NCBI GenBank assembly: GCA_050999155.1
Contig: JBPCPM010000011.1
Coordinates: 1-15,660 of the forward strand
Direction: 5' to 3'
Length of the DNA: 15,660 bases
DNA from: JBPCPM01 sp050999155
GTDB lineage: Bacteria; Actinomycetota; Thermoleophilia; Solirubrobacterales; 70-9
Position numbers and translations under genes: made by a program. The notes beneath the pieces were generated by a model. It made no database searches. It was not told where the DNA came from and saw only the letters and a program-made list of their open reading frames with translations. Of the stretch, positions 7,210-13,763 are shown piece by piece (position 1 is the first letter of the stretch; every line of letters starts with the position of its first letter).

Positions 7210-8064
7210 ATGCCCACGATCGCCGAACTCGAGGACGGGACCCGCTTCACGGGGCGCTTTGCCTGCGGCCGCAAGGACCGGATGTCGGCCCGCAACGGCA
7301 GCCCCTATCTCGCGCTGGAGCTGCGCGACCGAACCGGAGCGCTCACGGCGCGGGCCTTCAACGACGTCGACCGGCTGGCTGCCCGGTTCGAGGCCGGGGA
7401 CGCCGTCGAGGTCACGGGCAAGGTGGTGCGCTTCCGCGGGGACCGCCAGCTCGAGGTCTCCGACGTGCGCCGCCTGGATCCGGGCCAGGTCGACCCGGCG
7501 GAGTTCCTCCCGGCCGCCTACCGGTCGGTGGAGGAACTCGAAGGGTTCCTCGAGCACCTAGCCCGCGAGATCCACGACCCGGGCCTGGCCGCGGTCGTGC
7601 GGGCCCTGCTGTTCGAGGGGCCGATCGCCGGGGAGTTCCGGCGCGCGCCGTGCACCCGGCGGGGCCATCACGCCTACCTCGGAGGCCTGCTCGAGCACAC
7701 CGTCGCCGTGGGGACGCTCGTCGGCGAGGTCTGCCAGCTGCATCCCCGGCTCGACAGCGATCTGCTGATGGCCGCGGCGCTGCTGCACGACATCGGAAAG
7801 ACGCGGGAGTTCCGCTACGCGGCAGCGATCGAGCTGACCGACGAAGGTCGCCTCATCGGCCACCTGAACCTCGGCGCCCAGCTGATCGCTCCGGCCGCGA
7901 CGGCCCTGCCCGACGACCGGCGCGTCGCGCTCATGCACTGTGTGCTCGCCCACCACGGCACGGAAGGCCGCCAGCCCTTTGGTTCGGCCGAAGCCGCTGC
8001 CCTGCACCGGCTCAACGCGCTCGACGCCACGGTCAAGGACGCGCTCGAGCACGGTCTGCGCTGA
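7210..8064 (+). CDS. OB-fold / HD-domain phosphohydrolase, YhaM-like 3'-5' exoribonuclease
   Basis: This encodes 284 residues. Residues 10-90 look like a nucleic-acid-binding OB fold (LELRDRTGALTARAF, VEVTGKVVRF). Residues 150-275 form an HD domain with RGHHAYLGGLLEHT (151-164), the metal-binding pair H193-D194 in LLHDIGK, GH at 217-218, HH at 248-249, and the terminal LHRLNALDA (265-273). The OB-then-HD order and the final LDA motif match YhaM/CBF1-type exoribonucleases, which trim RNA or single-stranded DNA from the 3' end. It is somewhat shorter than the roughly 310 residues of Bacillus YhaM. ATG 7210 has no clear Shine-Dalgarno. Its 3' end overlaps the 3' end of the convergent reductase gene by 32 bp. 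Confidence 0.85.
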   Translation: MPTIAELEDGTRFTGRFACGRKDRMSARNGSPYLALELRDRTGALTARAFNDVDRLAARFEAGDAVEVTGKVVRFRGDRQLEVSDVRRLDPGQVDPAEFLPAAYRSVEELEGFLEHLAREIHDPGLAAVVRALLFEGPIAGEFRRAPCTRRGHHAYLGGLLEHTVAVGTLVGEVCQLHPRLDSDLLMAAALLHDIGKTREFRYAAAIELTDEGRLIGHLNLGAQLIAPAATALPDDRRVALMHCVLAHHGTEGRQPFGSAEAAALHRLNALDATVKDALEHGLR

Positions 8065-8860
8065 GCGACGGTCGGGTCAGGCGCCAGCGCCCGAACAGCT
8101 CGCCGCCCGCCTCGAACAGCGTGACCAGCTCGGCCTCGCGGACGGCGTCCAGCTCCCCCTCGAGGATCCGCGGTCCCTGCCCGCCGGCCAGCCGGGGGGC
8201 GATGGTGCAAAACAGCTCGTCGCACAGGCCGCCGGCCACCAAGGCGCCCATGACCGTCGGGCCGCCCTCGCACACCACGGTGCACACGCCGTGGTCGGCG
8301 CCGAGGACCTCGAGCATCCGCTCCAAGCGCACCGATCCCTCCGAGCGGTGCACGGTGACCGGCGTCGCGGTGTGCGGCAGTTCGCGGTCGGAGCTCGTGA
8401 AGACCACCACCGCGCCTGCGCCCTCGGTGAACAACCGGGCGTCCCACGGCAGGTCGAGGCTGTCCGAGACGATCACCGCCAACGGGTCGGCCTGGAGGCC
8501 CAGCGTCTCGCGGTGGGACCGGCGATCGGCGTCGGGCACCATCCGCCCGTAGCGCTCGGCGCGCATCGTGCCCGCCCCAATCACCACGGCGTCGGGCTGG
8601 GTGCGCAGCCACTGCAGGACCGTGGTATCGACGTCGGAGCCGATCGGCCCCGATCGCCCCTCGATCGTCGAGTGCCCGTCGAGGGTCTGGGCGAAGTTGG
8701 CGACCACCCACGGACGGCCGCCGGACGCCAGCTCGGCCAGACCGAGGTGGCCGTACACGGCGGGCACCGTCGTCAGCTCCCCCCCGGGGGGGTGGATCCG
8801 GCGAATCTGGCCTGGACGGTCCACGGCAGCGCAGAGGCTAGACACCCCCGCAACCGTCAT
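8033..8860 (-). CDS. RibD C-terminal-domain reductase (pyrimidine reductase family)
   Basis: This encodes 275 residues. The dihydrofolate-reductase-like RibD_C fold is shown by NFAQTLDGHSTIEGRSG (about 55-71), VIGAGTMRAERYG (93-105) and CEGGPTVMGALVAGGLCDEL near the C-terminus. Family members reduce the ribosylaminopyrimidine intermediate of riboflavin synthesis with NADPH. The deaminase domain of full-length RibD is absent, and stand-alone actinobacterial members are often of uncertain substrate. ATG 8860 overlaps the stop of the upstream permease gene as ATGA, which implies translational coupling. A GTG at 8824 is a credible alternative: it has TAGCCT (8840-8835) 10 nt upstream and gives the N-terminus MDRPGQIRRIHPP. 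An internal C7G7 palindrome (8779-8792) encodes Pro-Pro-Gly-Gly. Confidence 0.88.
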   Translation of the reverse strand: MTVAGVSSLCAAVDRPGQIRRIHPPGGELTTVPAVYGHLGLAELASGGRPWVVANFAQTLDGHSTIEGRSGPIGSDVDTTVLQWLRTQPDAVVIGAGTMRAERYGRMVPDADRRSHRETLGLQADPLAVIVSDSLDLPWDARLFTEGAGAVVVFTSSDRELPHTATPVTVHRSEGSVRLERMLEVLGADHGVCTVVCEGGPTVMGALVAGGLCDELFCTIAPRLAGGQGPRILEGELDAVREAELVTLFEAGGELFGRWRLTRPSLSADRARARP

Positions 8861-9279
8861 GGGGCGGCGCCGGCTCGACGGCCGGCGTGCGCCTGATCGT
8901 CGCCAGATCCGGAATCCGCGCGCAGGGCGCTCGCCGCGAGCCGCACCGACACGAAGACCAACAACGCGGCGAAGCCCAGCTCGAGGGCTCGCTGCGGCAC
9001 CGCGTTGGCCACCACCACGCCGACCAGGACCCCCACCGGCGAGAAGACCCCGAGCAGCAGACCCGCCCGCAGGTCGAGGTTGCCGTAGGCGCGCTGACGC
9101 ACCGCGCCGACGATCGCGACCGGGACGATGGCCAGCAGGGACGTGGCCTCCGCGCGGAGCTGCGGCTCGTCGAGCAGCAGGGTCAGGGCCGGGACGAACA
9201 GCACGCCTCCGCCGACGCCGAGCAGTCCGGCCACGAGCCCGGCCACCCAGCCGACCACCATGGCCAGCAGCTCGCTCAT
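8857..9279 (-). CDS. half-size TauE/SafE family permease, second half
   Basis: This encodes 140 residues with about four hydrophobic helices. The DUF81/TauE signature GLVAGLLGVGGGVLFVPAL is near the N-terminus, and RAYGNLDLRAGLLLGV is in the middle. Canonical TauE/SafE anion exporters are about 250 residues with two such four-helix repeats; this is one repeat. It aligns without gaps to the protein encoded immediately upstream (for example YGNLDLRAGLLLGV against YGNVDVGKGLLVGV). ATG 9279 overlaps the upstream stop by 4 bp (ATGA), with a weak GGTGG upstream. The two halves probably assemble into one transporter in the membrane. The substrate (sulfite, sulfoacetate or another small anion) cannot be read from the sequence. 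A polar, charged tail follows the last helix. Confidence 0.85.
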   Translation of the reverse strand: MSELLAMVVGWVAGLVAGLLGVGGGVLFVPALTLLLDEPQLRAEATSLLAIVPVAIVGAVRQRAYGNLDLRAGLLLGVFSPVGVLVGVVVANAVPQRALELGFAALLVFVSVRLAASALRADSGSGDDQAHAGRRAGAAP

Positions 9280-9635
9280 CCCACCACCAGGCGGACGGCG
9301 ACGCTGAGCAGCAGGGCGGCGAACAGCAACGACACGGCCCGCGTCGGCAGTCGCTGCTGGAGCCATGTCCCCGCGAGCACCCCTGCGACCGCCGGGACCC
9401 CGACCAGCAATCCCTTGCCGACATCGACGTTGCCGTACAGCGCGTGGCCGATCACGGCGAGGCTCGCGATCACGACGATCGCCGCGAGGCTCGTCCCTGT
9501 CGCGCGGCGCCCGTCCATCCCGAACCACAAGATCAACAGCGGCACCATCACGGTGCCGCCTCCGACGCCGAACAGCGCGCTGAACGCCCCGGCGGCAGTT
9601 CCCACCGCAATCAGCTTCCCGGCATCGCGCGGCAC
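9276..9635 (-). CDS. half-size TauE/SafE family permease, first half
   Basis: This encodes 119 residues, almost entirely four hydrophobic helices. The GAFSALFGVGGGTVMVPLL signature comes early, then RATGTSLAAIVVIASLAVIG and ALYGNVDVGKGLLVGV. It is one TauE repeat, about half the usual family length, and ends at the start codon of the second half. The start is GTG 9635, with TACCAT exactly 6 nt upstream, the leaderless geometry. First gene of the three-gene overlapping unit with the second half-permease and the RibD_C reductase. Confidence 0.85.
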   Translation of the reverse strand: MPRDAGKLIAVGTAAGAFSALFGVGGGTVMVPLLILWFGMDGRRATGTSLAAIVVIASLAVIGHALYGNVDVGKGLLVGVPAVAGVLAGTWLQQRLPTRAVSLLFAALLLSVAVRLVVG

Positions 9636-9641
9636 CGTCCG

Positions 9642-9647
9642 ATGGTA
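9642..9647 (-). promoter_or_regulatory. leaderless -10 element (TACCAT) for the TauE-TauE-RibD_C unit
   Basis: TACCAT on the minus strand, then CGGACG (6 nt), then the GTG at 9635. It shares the 78-bp divergent gap with the trehalose-phosphatase promoter, which has the same spacing on the other strand. Confidence 0.55.
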
Positions 9648-9701
9648 GACGAGCCCAGGGCGGCGGCCCGCGCGCGCGACAAGCAGGCCGGTGGGCTCAA
9701 C

Positions 9702-9707
9702 TACAGT
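9702..9707 (+). promoter_or_regulatory. leaderless -10 element (TACAGT) for trehalose-phosphatase
   Basis: TACAGT, then GAGCCG (6 nt), then the ATG at 9714. The match in spacing to the minus-strand element of the same gap supports both and decides the start codon of the downstream gene. Confidence 0.55.
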
Positions 9708-9713
9708 GAGCCG

Positions 9714-10526
9714 ATGGACACACGGTCAGTCGATCGCTCCCTCACAGCCGCCCTCCAGCCACTGCTCGCCTCACCCGGGCGGACGGCCGTGTTCACCGAC
9801 ATCGACGGCACGATCGCCCCGATCACCGAGCGTGCCGACGAGGCGCTCGTACCTCCGGCCCAGCAGCGGGCCCTGACCGCGATCGCCGAGCGCTTTGCCC
9901 TGGCCGGCTGCGTGTCCGGCCGATCGGCGACCGAGGCCCGGCGCCTCGTCGGGCTGGGAACGCTCGCCTACATCGGCAACCACGGGTGCGAACGGATCCT
10001 CCCCGGGGACACCGGGGTGACCCTCGACCCTTCGGTCGAGCCGCACGCCGGCGAGGCCCGCGCCTTCGCCGAGGCACACCACACACGCGAGCTGGCGTCG
10101 GTGGGCATGCGCCTCGAGGACAAGGGTCCGATCGTCGCCTTCCACTGGCGTGGGGCAGCCGACGAACCGGCCGCCGAGGAGTCGGCGCAGCAGCTCGCCG
10201 CCGCGGCAGACGCCGAGGGCCTGCGCACACACTGGGGCCGCAAGGTCCTGGAAATCCGGCCGGCTGTCGACTTCGACAAGGGGACGGCGCTGGAGAGCCT
10301 GCTGGGCGACCACGACGTCGATCACGCGCTGTACGCCGGAGACGACCGCACCGACATCGACGCCTTCGCCGCCCTGGGCCGCCTGCGCGAAAGGGGCGAT
10401 CTCCAGGGGGCGGTGCGGATCGCGGTCCTCTCCGGCGAACGGCCTGATGATCTCCAGGCGGCCGCCGACGTCGCCGTCGACAGCACCGACGACTTTCTCG
10501 CCGTGCTGCAGACCCTCGCCGGCTGA
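9714..10526 (+). CDS. otsB: trehalose-6-phosphate phosphatase
   Basis: This encodes 270 residues of the HAD superfamily. Visible motifs are D29-I-D31-G-T33 (nucleophile and acid/base), SGR (68-70), IGNHG (87-91), EDKGPIVAFHWR (135-146), KVLEIRP-x5-KG (177-190) and the Mg-binding GDDRTD (209-214). These match bacterial OtsB enzymes, which release trehalose from trehalose-6-phosphate. The length is normal for the family. ATG 9714 is fixed by the leaderless element. No trehalose-phosphate synthase (OtsA) gene is present in the window. The stop codon is 2 bp before the start of the downstream membrane protein, so the two are probably one transcript. Confidence 0.93.
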   Translation: MDTRSVDRSLTAALQPLLASPGRTAVFTDIDGTIAPITERADEALVPPAQQRALTAIAERFALAGCVSGRSATEARRLVGLGTLAYIGNHGCERILPGDTGVTLDPSVEPHAGEARAFAEAHHTRELASVGMRLEDKGPIVAFHWRGAADEPAAEESAQQLAAAADAEGLRTHWGRKVLEIRPAVDFDKGTALESLLGDHDVDHALYAGDDRTDIDAFAALGRLRERGDLQGAVRIAVLSGERPDDLQAAADVAVDSTDDFLAVLQTLAG

Positions 10527-10528
10527 CG

Positions 10529-11071
10529 ATGCTGCTGACCGACCTGACTCGTGCGACGGTGCTCGTGGTGGCGGTGAGCGCCTCAGTGCTCGGAACCCTC
10601 ACCGTCCTGCGGGTGGACGCCGGGGCGACGGCGACCGTGATCTTCGTCGCCGCGTGGTGGACGCTGGCACTGGCCGCCGGCGCCGCCCTGGGCCGTCGGT
10701 CTCCGACCGCTCCGGGTGCGTTGCTGCCCCGGCTTCTGGCCGCGGCCCGCTCCGACGTGGTCATGCCCCAGGTCAACCCCGTGCGGGTCGCGCTCGGGCG
10801 CCTGTGGCCGCTGCTGGTCGCGGTGCCGTTGGCCGGGGTGGCCACCTTGCAGTGGCCACCCGTCGGCGCGATCGCCACGGGCTACGCCCTGCTGTGGGCG
10901 CTGTCCTGGCGCCGCATCGAGCCGGCGGTGTCGGCGGTCGAGCTCCGCGACGGGTGCCGGTTCTTCGTGGAGCCCGACCCCGTGTGGCGGCCCCTGCGGC
11001 TCGTGCGGGCCCACGGTCTGGGAGGAGAGCGCCAGGCGATCGCCGGCGACCCGCCCGACCCCGCGCACTGA
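10529..11071 (+). CDS. four-helix integral membrane protein of unknown function
   Basis: This encodes 180 residues with four hydrophobic segments at about 9-28, 33-54, 92-108 and 111-128. The loop between helices 2 and 3 is basic and Pro-rich. The soluble C-terminal tail contains the phrase DGCRFFVEPDPVWRPLRLVR. I do not recognise the family. It begins 2 bp after the trehalose-phosphatase stop, so it is likely co-expressed with it, but that does not show a shared function. ATG 10529 has no clear Shine-Dalgarno, which fits re-initiation from the upstream gene. The stop codon is 9 bp from the convergent polymerase stop codon. Confidence 0.8.
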   Translation: MLLTDLTRATVLVVAVSASVLGTLTVLRVDAGATATVIFVAAWWTLALAAGAALGRRSPTAPGALLPRLLAAARSDVVMPQVNPVRVALGRLWPLLVAVPLAGVATLQWPPVGAIATGYALLWALSWRRIEPAVSAVELRDGCRFFVEPDPVWRPLRLVRAHGLGGERQAIAGDPPDPAH

Positions 11072-11080
11072 CCGGCTGCG

Positions 11081-12817
11081 TCAGCCGCGGGTGGGCTTGC
11101 GCATCGCCGCCAGCTGCTTCCAGCTCCGCGTGTTGGCCACCTGGCCGGCCCGCAGCCAGGCTCGCCGAGCGGTGGCGACCGCGTAGCGCGTGTTGGTGAG
11201 CGTGTCGGTGCCGTGAGCGTCGGTGGTGCACACGATCGGAACCCCGGCGTCGGCAGCCAGTCGCGCATGGTGCTCGGAGAGGTCGCGCCGGTTCGGGTTG
11301 CCGTTGATCTCGAACATCGTGCCCGTCTCGGCCGCCACCTCGACCAGGTGCTCGACGCCGATGGCGTACGGCGGCCGGCGGCCGATCAGCCGACCCGTCA
11401 GGTGGCCGATGCAGTCGACCTGCGGATGGCGCATCGCCGTCGCGATCCGCTCGGTCAGCTCCGAGGCGCCCATCTGGAATGCGGTGTGGACACTGGCCAC
11501 GACCCAGTCGAGCGCGGCCAGAAGGTCGTCGTCGTAGTCCAGCGTCCCGTCGGTCCCGATGTTGACCTCGGAACCGGCGAGCAGCGCGAAGCCCTCGTCG
11601 CCGGGATCGAACTCCCGGATCTCCTCGATCCGGCGGCGGAGCTGGTCGGCCGAGACGTCGTTGCCGAACCCGTGGCTGGCCGAGTGGTCGGTCAGCGCCA
11701 GGTACTCATGGCCGAGTTCCCGCGCCGCGGCCGCCATCTCCGCCACGGTGTTGCGCCCGTCCGACAGGGTGGTGTGGCAGTGCAGGTCGCCGCGGAGCTC
11801 CTGCAGCCCCACCAGCTCAGGCAGCGAGTCCTCACGCGCTGCCTCGAGCTCGCCTCGGCCTTCGCGCAGCTCCGGCTCCACGTAGGCGAGCCCGAGCCGC
11901 TCGTAGACCTCGCGCTCGGTGGCACAGCGGGTCGTCTCGCCGGTTTCGATGTCGGTGACGCCGTACTCGCTGACCTTCAGCCCGCGGCGCACCGCGTCCT
12001 CGCGTAGGCGCACGTTGTGCTGCTTGGAGCCGGTGAAGTGCTGCAGGAGGTTGCCGAACAGGGCAGGGTCGACGACGCGCAGGTCGACCGGAACCCCGTC
12101 GTGGGTGACGATCCCGATTCCGGCCTCGCCCCGGCCCTTGATGTGGGCGCACCGTGGATGCTGCGCGAGCGCCTCGATCAGCGGCGCCGGATCGGTGGCT
12201 GTCGCGATCAGGTCCACGTCCTTGCACGTCTCGGCCCAGCGCCGGGCCGACCCGGCGATCTCCACGGCCTCGCACTCGGGGAGGGCGGCGAGGCTGTCGG
12301 CGAGCTCACGCGCCAGCGGCAGCGCGACCGACAGCAGGACCCGGCGCTCGGTGTCCTGTAATCCCTCCCCCCGGGCGGCGATCGCTTCCAGGACGTTGGT
12401 CTCGGTCTTGGGGCCGAGGCCCTTGACGTCTCGCAGCCGGCCCTGCTCTGCCGCCTGTTTGAGGCCGTCGAGATCGTCGATCCCGAGCTCCTCGTGGATC
12501 AACCGGGCGGTCTTGGCCCCGAGGCCGGGAAGGCGCGTGACCTCGACCAGCGTTGCCGGAAACCGCTGCTTGAGCTTGGCCGCCGCCGGGATCTCGCCGT
12601 CGGCCAGCAGGGCGGCGACCTTCTCGGCGATCGTCTTGCCGACGCCCGCGAGGTCGGTCAGCGATCCGGCATGCGAGGCCTCGGCGGCGGACGTGGGGCT
12701 CTGTTCGATGGCCCGCGCCGCCTCCCGGTAGGCGATGACGCGGTAGCTGATCGCCCCGTCGAGCTCGTAGAGGTCTGCGAGCTCGTGGAGGCGCTCGGCG
12801 ATCTCCCGGTTATCCAT
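11081..12817 (-). CDS. polX: family X DNA polymerase with C-terminal PHP domain
   Basis: This encodes 578 residues, the usual length for bacterial PolX. The 8-kDa-like region has helix-hairpin-helix motifs at about 56-67 (AGVGKTIAEKV), 96-113 (LPGLGAKTARLIHEELGI) and 131-146. The nucleotidyltransferase core has G189-S-A-R-R193 with catalytic D200-x-D202, and D245 in PVDLRVV. The PHP domain from about 342 has H346-C-H348, D353, LTDHS (D377-H378), GSEVNI, ASVHT, NGNPNR and TTDAHGTD, so its metal ligands look complete. Known PolX proteins fill gaps in base-excision repair and the PHP domain can act as a 3'-5' exonuclease or AP endonuclease. ATG 12817 has TAGTCT exactly 6 nt upstream. Cytoplasmic. 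Confidence 0.95.
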   Translation of the reverse strand: MDNREIAERLHELADLYELDGAISYRVIAYREAARAIEQSPTSAAEASHAGSLTDLAGVGKTIAEKVAALLADGEIPAAAKLKQRFPATLVEVTRLPGLGAKTARLIHEELGIDDLDGLKQAAEQGRLRDVKGLGPKTETNVLEAIAARGEGLQDTERRVLLSVALPLARELADSLAALPECEAVEIAGSARRWAETCKDVDLIATATDPAPLIEALAQHPRCAHIKGRGEAGIGIVTHDGVPVDLRVVDPALFGNLLQHFTGSKQHNVRLREDAVRRGLKVSEYGVTDIETGETTRCATEREVYERLGLAYVEPELREGRGELEAAREDSLPELVGLQELRGDLHCHTTLSDGRNTVAEMAAAARELGHEYLALTDHSASHGFGNDVSADQLRRRIEEIREFDPGDEGFALLAGSEVNIGTDGTLDYDDDLLAALDWVVASVHTAFQMGASELTERIATAMRHPQVDCIGHLTGRLIGRRPPYAIGVEHLVEVAAETGTMFEINGNPNRRDLSEHHARLAADAGVPIVCTTDAHGTDTLTNTRYAVATARRAWLRAGQVANTRSWKQLAAMRKPTRG

Positions 12818-12823
12818 CGGCGC

Positions 12824-12829
12824 AGACTA
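12824..12829 (-). promoter_or_regulatory. leaderless -10 element (TAGTCT) for polX
   Basis: TAGTCT on the minus strand, then GCGCCG (6 nt), then the ATG at 12817. It lies in the 63-bp divergent gap shared with the glycosyltransferase gene. Confidence 0.55.
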
Positions 12830-12862
12830 GTGGCCTGCGAGCCGCAGATCCGGGTCGCGCCC

Positions 12863-12868
12863 TAGCAT
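12863..12868 (+). promoter_or_regulatory. possible -10 element (TAGCAT) for the glycosyltransferase gene
   Basis: TAGCAT is followed by 12 nt before the ATG at 12881. Transcription from it would give a leader of only a few nucleotides. The longer spacing makes it less certain than the 6-nt cases. Confidence 0.35.
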
Positions 12869-12880
12869 TGCCCCGGCCCG

Positions 12881-13633
12881 ATGGATGCCCACGCCGACAC
12901 CTGGGTCGTGATCCCGACCTACAACGAGGCCGAGAACATCGCGCGGCTCGTCGCCGCCGCGCTCGGCCACCTGCCGCCGTCGCGGCGGATCCTCGTCGTC
13001 GACGACAGCTCCCCGGACGGGACCGGGGCCATCGCCGACCGCCTGGCCGCGAAGGACCCCGACGTCGAGGTCCTCCACCGGACGACCAAGGAGGGGCTCG
13101 GACCTGCATACAAGGCCGGATTCGCCCGCGCGCTCGCCGGGGGCGCCCGGCGGATCGTGGAGATGGACGCCGACTTCTCCCACAACCCCGCGCATCTCCC
13201 GGCGCTGCTTGCTGCGAGCGAGGACGCCGACCTCGTGCTCGGCTCGCGGTACGTGCCCGGCGGGGGCGTACGCCACTGGGGACCGCTGCGCCGGGTCATC
13301 AGCCGCGGCGGGTGCCTGTACGCCCGGGCGGTCCTCGGCGTCCCGGTGGCCGATCTCACGGGGGGCTTCAAGTGCTTCCGGCGTAGCGTGCTCGAGTCGA
13401 TCGACCTCGGGTCGGTCACCGCGCGCGGCTACGGGTTCCAGGTCGAGATGACCTACCGGGCGATCCAACTCGGGTTCACGGTCAGCGAGATCCCGATCGT
13501 CTTCACCGAGCGCGAGTACGGACGATCGAAGATGTCGCGGGGCATTGTCGCCGAGGCCGCCTGGCGCGTACCGGCGATGCGTTTCACCGCCCGCCCGTCC
13601 CGGCCCCCCAAGGAGATGAACCCGGCCGCCTGA
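12881..13633 (+). CDS. polyprenyl/dolichyl-phosphate mannose synthase-like GT2 glycosyltransferase
   Basis: This encodes 250 residues of GT-A fold. Motifs are VVIPTYNEAENI (9-20), VVDDSSPDGT (39-48), the metal-binding D96-A-D98 in MDADFSHNP, GSRYVPGGGVRHWG (121-134), DLTGGFKCFRR (158-168), GYGFQVEM (183-190) and FTEREYGRSKMS (208-219). This set matches dolichol-phosphate mannose synthases and mycobacterial Ppm1. The predicted reaction transfers mannose from GDP-mannose to a polyprenyl phosphate for use in extracytoplasmic glycosylation. There is no C-terminal transmembrane extension, so it is a short soluble or peripheral form. The next gene downstream encodes a secreted protein, a possible but unproven acceptor of such glycosylation. 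Confidence 0.9.
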   Translation: MDAHADTWVVIPTYNEAENIARLVAAALGHLPPSRRILVVDDSSPDGTGAIADRLAAKDPDVEVLHRTTKEGLGPAYKAGFARALAGGARRIVEMDADFSHNPAHLPALLAASEDADLVLGSRYVPGGGVRHWGPLRRVISRGGCLYARAVLGVPVADLTGGFKCFRRSVLESIDLGSVTARGYGFQVEMTYRAIQLGFTVSEIPIVFTEREYGRSKMSRGIVAEAAWRVPAMRFTARPSRPPKEMNPAA

Positions 13634-13653
13634 GTCGCCCGCCGGTGGTTCCA

Positions 13654-13667
13654 GGTGCCATGGCACC
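13654..13667. terminator. perfect 14-bp palindrome, possible hairpin terminator
   Basis: GGTGCCATGGCACC is a perfect palindrome 20 nt after the glycosyltransferase stop codon. As RNA it could form a 5-bp stem with a CAUG loop. Flanking GGTGG and CCGCC could extend it through an internal bulge with one G-U pair. There is no T-run, so it would be an atypical terminator; an operator for the following gene is the alternative. The remaining 130-bp gap also holds a repeated GTATCTCA, the second copy lying within the next gene's first codons. Confidence 0.35.
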
Positions 13668-13763
13668 CCGCCGCTAGAACATCCGTCGACCACACCCGGA
13701 ATCCCCCGCCCCGCCCTGGGAGATGCCGATCAGCCGGGTATCTCATCTCGGTGGGACATCCCC

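Noticed and set aside
9276..9279. Frameshift explanation for the two half-size TauE genes
   Set aside because: The junction is a clean ATGA overlap, both halves have complete four-helix repeats, and the second begins with its own Met at the right place. This looks like a designed gene boundary, though resequencing could overturn it.
8861..9424. N-terminal extension of the RibD_C frame through the permease genes
   Set aside because: It lies out of frame over two well-formed membrane proteins on the same strand and has Arg/Gly-rich shadow composition.
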